In this document: positions 48,345 to 54,560 of the stretch, piece after piece
How positions within the stretch are numbered: the stretch's first letter is position 1
Layout: each line of letters begins with the position of its first letter
Origin: Ignavibacteria bacterium RIFOXYB12_FULL_35_14
GTDB lineage: Bacteria > Bacteroidota > Ignavibacteria > Ignavibacteriales > Ignavibacteriaceae
Direction: 5' to 3'
Length of the DNA: 54,560 nucleotides
Assembly (NCBI GenBank): GCA_001803045.1
Contig: MHAR01000087.1
Coordinates: forward strand, 38,587 to 93,146
Notes under the pieces: model-generated
The model's database searches: none
What the model was told of the DNA's origin: nothing
The model's input: only the letters and a program-made list of their open reading frames with translations
Translations under genes and position numbers: made by a program

Positions 48345-49235
48345 GTGAATCCGAACTATAAAAACTTACTGCAGTTCCTTACAATCATATTTATTTTTTT
48401 TCAATATTCATCTTTTGCGCAAGTTGATGAATTCAGCAGCCAATTCCGTGTGATGACATACAACATCCGGTATGCGGGAGATGAAAAAGCAGACGGAATT
48501 AATTCGTGGAATAATCGAAAGCACTTAATCGCCAGCATGATAAGATTTAATGACGCAGACATTGTAGGTGTACAAGAAGCTCTTTTTCACCAGCTTGAGG
48601 GTTTAACAACATTGCTTGATGGTTATTCATGGTTTGGAGTTGGACGTGATGATGGAATAAACAAAGGTGAATTTTCAGCGGTATTATTTAAAAATGATCG
48701 CTTTGGTGTTATTGAACAATCGACATTTTGGCTTTCGGATACTCCTGATGTTCCATCTATGGGTTGGGATGCAGCATTCCCGCGTGTTGTAACTTGGGGA
48801 AAAATGAAAGATAAGTACACTCAAAAAGAATTTTATGCTTTTAATACCCATTATGATCATATTGGCGAAGAGGCAAGAGCAAACAGCTCTAAATTATTGA
48901 AGAAAAGAATTGGGGAGATAGTTGATGACTCGCCCGTAATTCTTATGGGAGATTTTAATACACAAGATTCAACCTTGGCATATCGGATTTTAACGGATAA
49001 TGAAAATGATAAACTAACTCTGTATGATGCTCAGTTCATGTCAAGAACAGATCATCATGGCTCGCATGTTACATTTAACGGTTTCGGGCAATCAATTGAA
49101 CCGGGGAATAAGATTGATTTTATTTTCGTTACTAAAGATTTCGAAGTACTCCAACATGGAGTGATTGATGAAATGGTTGATGGTCGTTATCCGTCCGATC
49201 ATATGCCGGTGATTGCAGAAATAATAATCAGATGA
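48345..49235 (+). CDS. Secreted endonuclease/exonuclease/phosphatase-family protein
   Basis: 296 aa with signal peptide ('FLTIIFIFFQYSSFAQ'). The EEP metal-dependent hydrolase motifs are complete: 'RVMTYNIRYAG', 'DIVGVQEALFHQL', 'YAFNTHYDHIG', 'VILMGDFNTQDS' and 'PSDHMPVIAEI'. The start is GTG at 48345, with a weak AAAGG site ahead. Exported members of this family often sit in glycan-degradation loci, where they may act on phosphate or glycosyl-phosphate esters. The substrate here is unknown. It closes the plus-strand locus. Confidence 0.87.
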   Translation: MNPNYKNLLQFLTIIFIFFQYSSFAQVDEFSSQFRVMTYNIRYAGDEKADGINSWNNRKHLIASMIRFNDADIVGVQEALFHQLEGLTTLLDGYSWFGVGRDDGINKGEFSAVLFKNDRFGVIEQSTFWLSDTPDVPSMGWDAAFPRVVTWGKMKDKYTQKEFYAFNTHYDHIGEEARANSSKLLKKRIGEIVDDSPVILMGDFNTQDSTLAYRILTDNENDKLTLYDAQFMSRTDHHGSHVTFNGFGQSIEPGNKIDFIFVTKDFEVLQHGVIDEMVDGRYPSDHMPVIAEIIIR

Positions 49236-49323
49236 TTTGTGAATCTGTTTTTATATTTCAAAAAAAACAGATAAGGTCTCTTTTAAACCAAGTAACGAGA
49301 CTGTCGAATAATTGCACTTTTCG

Positions 49324-49408
49324 CGGAGAGACAGGGATTCGAACCCCGGTATCCCAAAGGATAAACGGTTTTCAAGACCGCCGCATTCAACCACTCTGCC
49401 ATCTCTCC
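49324..49408 (-). tRNA. tRNA-Ser(UGA)
   Basis: 85 nt read on the minus strand. The acceptor stem GGAGAGA/TCTCTCC has discriminator G, the D arm follows, and the anticodon loop CTTGAAA gives anticodon UGA. A long serine-type variable arm and GGTTCGAATCC as T-loop complete the cloverleaf. CCA is not encoded. It stands alone in a 345-bp gap between the plus-strand EEP gene and the HisN-like gene. Confidence 0.95.
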
Positions 49409-49610
49409 GAAAATTATTTTTTATGATTTATAAGGTCTATCTTATTTATGTGATTTTGTTAAAACCGTATATATTTAATTTTCAACTTATGTTTGTAAAT
49501 AAATTTTCCGGTGTAAATATAAAAATACTTCACTACACCAAAAAGTAGTTTTTAATTTAATTTTAAGTCCAAATATATTATTGATCACAAATAGTAATTC
49601 GAGAGTCCCG

Positions 49611-50375
49611 ATGCAAGATTATATTGAATTTCAAAAGTTCGCTAAACATCTTTCCGATATTAGTGGTGAAGTGATAAAAAAATATTTTAGATCTAAGGTA
49701 TCTGTAAATCAGAAAAAAGATAACTCACCTGTAACCGTTGCCGATAAAAAAGCCGAAGAATTAATGCGGGAAGCAATTCTTAAGAACTATCCAGATCACG
49801 GAATAATTGGTGAGGAATTCGATGAGCATGAAGGTAAATCTAAATATAAATGGGTGCTCGATCCAATTGACGGAACAAAGAGTTTTATTTGCGGTATGGT
49901 TAATTTTGGAACGCTAATCGCCTTACTTAGAAATGGCAAACCCATCTTAGGGGTATTTAATCAACCAATTCTAAATGAATTTCTTTTAGGTGATAATCAT
50001 TCTGCTTATCTCAATCAAAAAAAAGTAACAATTCGAAAATGTGAGATGCTTTCGGACGCTGTTCTTCTCACAACTGATCATTTGAATATTGAGAAATATC
50101 AAGATGCTAATAAGTTCGATTCATTAATTCATAAGGTGAATTTTTATCGAGGTTGGGGAGACTGTTATGGTTACTATCTATTATCGACAGGATTTGTAGA
50201 TATTATGATCGACCCAATTATGTCATTTTGGGATATTGCCGCCATCGTTCCGATTGTGAAAGGCGCCGGTGGGAAAATTACCGATTATCATGGTAATGAT
50301 CCTCTAAAAGGAAACAGTATCATAGCTGCATCCCCTCTACTTCATTCTCAGGTAATCAAGGAACTAAACCCGTAA
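49611..50375 (+). CDS. Inositol-monophosphatase family protein, HisN-like histidinol-phosphatase
   Basis: 254 aa from ATG 49611. A TTG at 49581 would add 10 residues but has no better ribosome site. The Mg-dependent phosphatase motifs are 'GIIGEEFDEHEG', 'WVLDPIDGTKSFICG' and 'IMSFWDIAAIVPIVKGAGGKITDY'. The 'DPIDGTKSFxxG' form and the short length are closest to HisN-type histidinol-phosphatases, but inositol-1-phosphatase or 3'-phosphoadenosine-5'-phosphatase activity cannot be excluded. No other histidine genes are nearby. Confidence 0.85.
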   Translation: MQDYIEFQKFAKHLSDISGEVIKKYFRSKVSVNQKKDNSPVTVADKKAEELMREAILKNYPDHGIIGEEFDEHEGKSKYKWVLDPIDGTKSFICGMVNFGTLIALLRNGKPILGVFNQPILNEFLLGDNHSAYLNQKKVTIRKCEMLSDAVLLTTDHLNIEKYQDANKFDSLIHKVNFYRGWGDCYGYYLLSTGFVDIMIDPIMSFWDIAAIVPIVKGAGGKITDYHGNDPLKGNSIIAASPLLHSQVIKELNP

Positions 50376-50399
50376 TTTTTTTTACGCCGATGAGAATGA

Positions 50400-51191
50400 T
50401 TAAAAAAAGTTTTGGGAATAAAATATTAGTAGAGTCAGAATGGAAAATGTCAGCACCCATTTTCTTGGAATTCTCGAATAAGAAACAAGAATAAGATTTA
50501 ATATCCAGATTATTAATAGGGCAACTAGCCAAGGCTCAAACAATTTACCAATTGGTGGAACGGTTTTTCCTATAGCTCCCATTTCGTAAGCCTTTTTAAC
50601 TGGTGCAAAAAGCATTGCAAATGAGAAAAAAGATATTAATGTAAATATTGAATACAACCTCAGTCTCGGTTTTTCATTAAAGAATTCTAACCCACCTCTT
50701 ACTGCCAGAAGTATTCCGACAAACAAGGTTAAGTAATAATGGAGATCTATAGATAAAGGAACCGGTCCTAAAAACAATATTTTTTTAATTTTATTTTTAG
50801 GCAAGAAATATTCCCGGTTTTTATAGTTTAAATTCACAAGGTATTCAATTTCAGTTAATGCTGATTGCTTGGGGATTTTTGCAAGCAAGCTGCCTCTTGA
50901 ATATTTCATAGTATCAATTTGCCAAGCTTGATTTTCGCCCCTTTCTCTCCATTTAACAAATCCCTTCAGATTTTCGATATCCGTTCTCAGCAGCAAAACA
51001 TAATCAGTCTTTTCTCTATGAACGTTTTTGAAATGATAAGAAATTTTTTGTCCTTCAATACCGATTGTTCCGCTGGTTGGGTAAATCACTGATGTTCGAT
51101 TCTGTAAAAAGCCGGTGAGGAAAGTAATGATAGCTGCCGAAATCCAAAGTATAAAAGATTGTTTCATAAATGAATGGTAAGTTTTACTCAA
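50400..51191 (-). CDS. Predicted membrane protein, five helices, periplasmic domain
   Basis: 263 aa; I do not recognise a characterised family. One helix lies at the N-terminus ('ILWISAAIITFLTGFL'). A beta-rich periplasmic segment follows at ~32-130 ('ISYHFKNVHREKTDYVLLLRTDIENLKG'), then four helices ('YLTLFVGILLAVRGGL', 'IFTLISFFSFAMLFAP', 'WLVALLIIWILNLILVSYS', 'VLTFSILTLLIFYSQ'). The ATG at 51167 (residue 9) is an alternative start. It lies 177 bp downstream of the predicted outer-membrane protein gene on the same strand. Confidence 0.6.
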   Translation of the reverse strand: MSKTYHSFMKQSFILWISAAIITFLTGFLQNRTSVIYPTSGTIGIEGQKISYHFKNVHREKTDYVLLLRTDIENLKGFVKWRERGENQAWQIDTMKYSRGSLLAKIPKQSALTEIEYLVNLNYKNREYFLPKNKIKKILFLGPVPLSIDLHYYLTLFVGILLAVRGGLEFFNEKPRLRLYSIFTLISFFSFAMLFAPVKKAYEMGAIGKTVPPIGKLFEPWLVALLIIWILNLILVSYSRIPRKWVLTFSILTLLIFYSQNFF

Positions 51192-51368
51192 ACATACTCA
51201 AATTTGAATTACCCTGAATGGAAAGAGAAAGACGTGAACATTATCTGAATTAATAAAAAATGACGGAAAGCAATTACGATTCAACAACTAAAGTCCGCTT
51301 GCAAGTAACGGTAGTGGCTAATTTATTAAAGTATTTCTTATGATTTAGAAATAGTCACCCTTTATAAA

Positions 51369-52511
51369 TTATAAAGAAGTTCCGACCTTCAAGCGCAAAT
51401 TAAGTAATATAGAAATGATAGCACTCTTTCCTTTATCATCCTTAGAAAATATTAGGGATGGTCCTACAGCAAGAGCACTGAATCCCCAACTCTCGGCAAT
51501 CTTCTGAACTAAAATATCCAAAACATATTGAGGTTGTCTTACATCGCTTTTGGGCATTGCATCAAACCTAAAATCGAATGTGCTTCCTGCTAAAGAAAGT
51601 TCTCTGCCGGTAAATCCTATATGTACTTCATCAAGATAACTAGCCACATAAACTTTCGCTCTTGTTGAGCCGAGAAAGCTAAATGGATACCTAAGTTCCC
51701 AATTATAATATGATCCGCTTAATATTTTAGCTTTATAATCTTTTGTATCGTTCGCACTAAATTTAATGATCTCTCCCTCAGTAGCTTCATTAATAATTTC
51801 AGCAAAACTAGCCTGGAAAAAATTTCCTAACGGGAAAACATAGCCAATCTGAAATCCTAAAGTAGTGTATAGATTATTATGACTATTTTTTTTGCGCAGG
51901 CTTGTTATTCCATCAATACCATTGAAAATACCGCCGAAAGCTCCAAGCAAGTGAAAATTTACTTCGAAGAAATTAGTTTCAATTATTCCGGAATAAGGTG
52001 TTCCGGCACCAAAGGAAATTCCTAAATCCTGCTTCAATGGAATTCCAAATCTTTCTCCACCTTGAAATTGTAAGAATGGATTTATGTATTGCAACGTTGA
52101 TGAAATCTGATACAGAGTTGGGGGTGAAAAAAGCTTTGGAAATCTTATCTTTTCAATGACTCTTGTGAACACACTACCGAAGTGGATGCTTTCAGATAAA
52201 TTAATTTTAAATGGAAAGGTTTGAATTCTTGCTCTTGTTTCAGGGGTGAATGCAAGAAAAGGATAAAGCGCACCCTTTATTGATAATGTTTGGTTGTTCG
52301 CATCTCTGAGATCGGCAATTATTTCAGCTTTAGGATCGGGAGGATCAATGAATACTTCTGATTGAATTTTAATGAACAAACTGTCATCAAAAGGTTCCAT
52401 TTGAAAATAAAGAATCGGTTCAACATCAATTTCCTGCGCATAAGAATTACTACCTGAAAAAAGAATTATTGAGAATAAAAAAACATAGAATAATTTCATT
52501 ATTAGTTTCAT
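51369..52511 (-). CDS. Predicted secreted/outer-membrane beta-rich protein, unknown
   Basis: 380 aa with a signal peptide ending 'SNSYAQ' (~26). The sequence is beta-rich, with alternating strands such as 'DLGISFGAGTPYSGIIETNFFEVNFHLLGAFGG', 'YTTLGFQIGYVFPLGNFFQASF' and 'AIISILLNLRLKVG', which suggest an outer-membrane barrel. No named family is recognised. It starts 20 bp after the stop of the periplasmic protein gene upstream, so they are likely one operon. Confidence 0.6.
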   Translation of the reverse strand: MKLIMKLFYVFLFSIILFSGSNSYAQEIDVEPILYFQMEPFDDSLFIKIQSEVFIDPPDPKAEIIADLRDANNQTLSIKGALYPFLAFTPETRARIQTFPFKINLSESIHFGSVFTRVIEKIRFPKLFSPPTLYQISSTLQYINPFLQFQGGERFGIPLKQDLGISFGAGTPYSGIIETNFFEVNFHLLGAFGGIFNGIDGITSLRKKNSHNNLYTTLGFQIGYVFPLGNFFQASFAEIINEATEGEIIKFSANDTKDYKAKILSGSYYNWELRYPFSFLGSTRAKVYVASYLDEVHIGFTGRELSLAGSTFDFRFDAMPKSDVRQPQYVLDILVQKIAESWGFSALAVGPSLIFSKDDKGKSAIISILLNLRLKVGTSL

Positions 52512-52531
52512 TGAATAATATCCATAATTAA

Positions 52532-53227
52532 TTATTTAGAATAATCAGTAAAGAAGAATGAATCACCAACCTGTACTCGATCTTTTGATCTTTCATCAAC
52601 AACGGTAAAAAAGAAATTAGCTTTATATCTTCCATCTGCTTCTCTAAGCGATGAATTATTATCTATCCATTCTTCGAATCTGGTTTCGTTTGGTGCAATA
52701 TTTAAAGATACGTTATAAACAAGATTACCTTTGGCATCTTTAAAAGGGCCTTTTACAGATATTGGTCCCGAGTGGGTTACTTTTAGCTGTTCTGGTCTTT
52801 CATCAATAATTGTAACAGAAAACGCAGTTATGCGCTGCAGCTCTTTAACGTAAATGTTGCCGGAATTCATTTTAGTGGTAACTCTTTCTATTTTGACTTC
52901 GGGAAGCCGGTTTGGCAATACTTTTACTCGCTCTTCCTGGGTTCCAAATTTTATTATTAATTCTGTCTGATCGGTCAAATCAAATTTACGTTTTTCTCCG
53001 GCTTGAATTGTTACAATAGGTGAACTAGTACTTCGCGAATCATAAACAATTGTGGTCACATCGCCATTATTTTTAACTTCATTCCATGTATTCTGAATAA
53101 AAGTTTGACTCACAGAAAGGGGAGATTGCAGTTTTGTATTGTCAATTATTTCTGGTTCTTTCTCTTGTTTAACTTCAGTGGGAATTTCATTGAGCTTAGT
53201 AGTAAGAGAAGCTAATTGTTTATTCAT
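52532..53227 (-). CDS. Periplasmic domain of an interrupted single-pass membrane protein (231-aa remaining frame)
   Basis: The longest clean frame starts at ATG 53227, but the same reading frame runs upstream through 'DSLYAQGIKFDIKLNEKVENEVLKEKLTK' to a TAA at 53327-53329, and beyond it to ATG 53479. The start at 53227 falls inside a coiled-coil-like helix and has no ribosome site. It is probably not the native start. The remainder is a Lys/Glu-rich beta protein ('RLPEVKIERVTTKMNSGNIYVKELQR', 'EWIDNNSSLREADGRYKANFFFTVVDERSK') with no family I can name. Without the N-terminal helix it would lack membrane targeting. It may be non-functional, or the stop may be a sequence error. Confidence 0.55.
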   Translation of the reverse strand: MNKQLASLTTKLNEIPTEVKQEKEPEIIDNTKLQSPLSVSQTFIQNTWNEVKNNGDVTTIVYDSRSTSSPIVTIQAGEKRKFDLTDQTELIIKFGTQEERVKVLPNRLPEVKIERVTTKMNSGNIYVKELQRITAFSVTIIDERPEQLKVTHSGPISVKGPFKDAKGNLVYNVSLNIAPNETRFEEWIDNNSSLREADGRYKANFFFTVVDERSKDRVQVGDSFFFTDYSK

Positions 53228-53326
53228 TTTAGTAAGCTTTTCTTTAAGAACCTCATTTTCTACTTTTTCGTTAAGCTTTATGTCAAATTTTATTCCCTGG
53301 GCATAAAGAGAATCTATTAATATATT

Positions 53327-53479
53327 TTACGAATCTTTTACACTTACATCGACTACATTTTCTTTACTAACAACTCTGCTCAGATCAAGCTCCGCACCTT
53401 TAAGTGCCAACACAGTTATAACAAAGATGTAGAGCACCTGATAAATAATAAACTTGCTGTCATTATTCTTGTTAATCAT
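53327..53479 (-). pseudogene. N-terminal fragment (50 codons, then TAA) of the same membrane protein
   Basis: ATG 53479 opens 'MINKNNDSKFIIYQVLYIFV', continuing 'ITVLALKGAELDLSRVVSKE' as one transmembrane helix followed by a periplasmic start. The frame stops at TAA (53327-53329) and continues in the same phase into the 231-aa frame, for 315 codons in total. The N-terminal helix loosely recalls GldM/PorM-type motor proteins. It lies 9 bp after the upstream polytopic protein gene, with which it must have been paired. Confidence 0.6.
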
Positions 53480-53488
53480 TTCGGTTAT

Positions 53489-54481
53489 CTATTTTTTAAC
53501 TACAATTGATTCTAGGTACTTAAGCCCCGTTAGGGTTTTTTCATCGCTCAATGATTGTGAGGCTGTTGAAATTGATTGCGCCAATGTTTTTAGCTCTTCA
53601 ACCTTTTCAGAACTTAAATTTTGCATCCCATTTATTTTCTCCAAAAGGGCATGGATTGAATTAAAATTATTCATCAACTCTTTACTCATTTGGGATGTTT
53701 GGCTGAGAAGATTTTTATAAACTTCAAGATCTTTAAGAGATAACTCAGGTAATTTCCCTGCTGCCGAATTGCTTTGTTGAATGCTCAGCTGCTTGATAAT
53801 GCTTTGAGTATTTCTCAACTGCAACTTCGAGTAATATTTATCGCGCATATCCGTTACATGATTAACGACACTTTGAAGCTCTAGGCCTAGTTGATCAAGA
53901 ACGGGTTCAAAAAGTTTACCCAAAGCGAGAATAATTAATGCTTTCACTTCAAACGGGACTGAGAGACCAAGGAACACTTCTTCTCCGAGCTTGATACTTA
54001 TTAAAAGTAATGCTGCACCGATCAGTGGAAGGGTCATTGAGACACTGTCTATGATAGTAGTATAAGCAGAGATGATTTTATCGATAGTTTCGCTTGCAGG
54101 GGTTCTCATCACTTCTTTTTTTAATTTTGTAAAAGCAGCATATGCGAGAATAATATAAAAAATGTAGACAACGACTGGTAACCACCAAAAGCTATACGGA
54201 GTAAATGATTCTGTAACTGGCTGCCATTTGGGAAAAAGAATCTGAGCGAGCTTAACGGTAATATTTCCTAAAATAGGAACAGTTGATAAATCAAGAAAAA
54301 ATGAAAATAATAAAGCCACAAAGGAAATTACAGCTGGTTTGACGATTACAGAAAATCGAATGTTATTTAGAGCTGCTTCTTTGTAACGATCTACTCTTTC
54401 CTCTAAACCATTTTTTGAAGAATCATGCCGAGCATCTAAATTTTTGAATTGGGATTGTTGGGCAAAATTATTGTTAAGCAT
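53489..54481 (-). CDS. Polytopic inner-membrane protein with C-terminal coiled coil
   Basis: 330 aa. About four transmembrane helices lie at ~45-65 ('VIVKPAVISFVALLFSFFL'), ~95-117 ('WWLPVVVYIFYIILAYAAF'), ~145-165 ('SMTLPLIGAALLLISIKLG') and ~177-195 ('VKALIILALGKLFEPVL'). A long helical, coiled-coil C-terminus follows at ~200-330 ('LSQTSQMSKELMNNFNSIHALLEKI', 'ELKTLAQSISTASQSL'). The layout (polytopic partner plus a single-pass periplasmic protein in the next gene) recalls GldL/GldM or ExbB/ExbD-type motors, but no diagnostic residue is seen. A GAGGT ribosome site precedes ATG 54481. It is the first gene of the minus-strand unit in the window. Confidence 0.6.
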   Translation of the reverse strand: MLNNNFAQQSQFKNLDARHDSSKNGLEERVDRYKEAALNNIRFSVIVKPAVISFVALLFSFFLDLSTVPILGNITVKLAQILFPKWQPVTESFTPYSFWWLPVVVYIFYIILAYAAFTKLKKEVMRTPASETIDKIISAYTTIIDSVSMTLPLIGAALLLISIKLGEEVFLGLSVPFEVKALIILALGKLFEPVLDQLGLELQSVVNHVTDMRDKYYSKLQLRNTQSIIKQLSIQQSNSAAGKLPELSLKDLEVYKNLLSQTSQMSKELMNNFNSIHALLEKINGMQNLSSEKVEELKTLAQSISTASQSLSDEKTLTGLKYLESIVVKK

Positions 54482-54560
54482 TAATACCTCATAATACTTT
54501 AAAATTTCTGTTTGAAATTCGGTTAAATTTGAATTACTGTTCTAGGGTTTGAAATTAAGG

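Noticed and set aside
49324-49408. Integration site of a mobile element at tRNA-Ser
   Set aside because: No integrase, no repeated 3' tRNA segment and no island-like genes are seen next to it.
49232-49548. Plus-strand open frames of 64 and 78 codons containing 'RDRDSNPG' and 'RGETGIRTP'
   Set aside because: They are translations across the minus-strand tRNA-Ser gene; this motif is a well-known artefact of reading tRNA antisense.
52532-54481. Firm assignment as GldL/GldM
   Set aside because: Only the general layout fits; helix number, length and conserved charged residues do not allow a confident call.

Overview
The window comes from the chromosome of an AT-rich bacterium of the Bacteroidetes/Chlorobi side of the tree, most likely an Ignavibacteria-type organism (inference). 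The main evidence is a set of secreted proteins ending in the 'NYPNPFNPxT' type IX secretion (T9SS) sorting domain, together with a PorV/PorQ-family barrel, a TonB-dependent receptor, and a long SecA with a [15 protein letters not shown] tail. There is no sign of phage, plasmid, insertion sequence or CRISPR.

Bases 1-25,400 are mostly housekeeping genes, nearly all on the minus strand. In order: the 3' end of a secreted beta-helix protein (+); enolase; a secreted MetX-fold hydrolase; thioredoxin reductase; epoxyqueuosine reductase; a coupled Rieske/MBL-hydrolase pair; a cytidylate-kinase-like protein; a ferredoxin; a LemA/TPM pair; a three-gene envelope operon with a secreted YidD-like protein; an acyl-CoA dehydrogenase; rlmN and a SPOUT methyltransferase (+); an AlbA_2/winged-helix protein coupled to mtgA; a large TPR lipoprotein that resembles SprE/PorW of the T9SS; the P-II protein; secA; a secreted beta-propeller; and panB.

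Bases 25,400-49,235 form one plus-strand carbohydrate locus of about 24 kb. It opens with a sigma70-like promoter overlapped by a perfect 20-bp LacI-type operator, with a second, imperfect operator 90 bp downstream. The genes run: two secreted T9SS proteins with carbohydrate-binding-like domains; a strong terminator; a TonB-dependent receptor; a 1050-aa secreted protein with Asp-rich calcium-type repeats; a PorV/PorQ-family barrel; a broken LacI-family gene; a GH94 phosphorylase; a GH35-type glycosidase; a T9SS-exported PF10091/GH144-like enzyme; a sugar ABC importer (binding lipoprotein plus two permeases, no ATPase); an intact LacI regulator; a second PF10091/GH144-like enzyme, as a lipoprotein; and a secreted endonuclease/exonuclease/phosphatase-family protein. 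Predicted locations give a working model. Glucan is bound and cut at the surface, imported through the TonB-dependent receptor, cut further in the periplasm, pumped in by the ABC importer, and split in the cytosol by phosphorolysis (GH94) and hydrolysis (GH35). The GH144-like pair with GH94 suggests beta-1,2-glucan or a related beta-glucan, but the substrate is not proven.

Bases 49,236-54,560 hold tRNA-Ser(UGA), an inositol-monophosphatase/HisN-like gene, and a minus-strand group of envelope proteins. This group contains a polytopic coiled-coil membrane protein followed by a single-pass periplasmic protein gene that is interrupted by an in-frame TAA, then a predicted outer-membrane protein and a five-helix membrane protein. 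Two hairpin-rich interspersed repeats lie at about 3231-3280 and 38489-38612.
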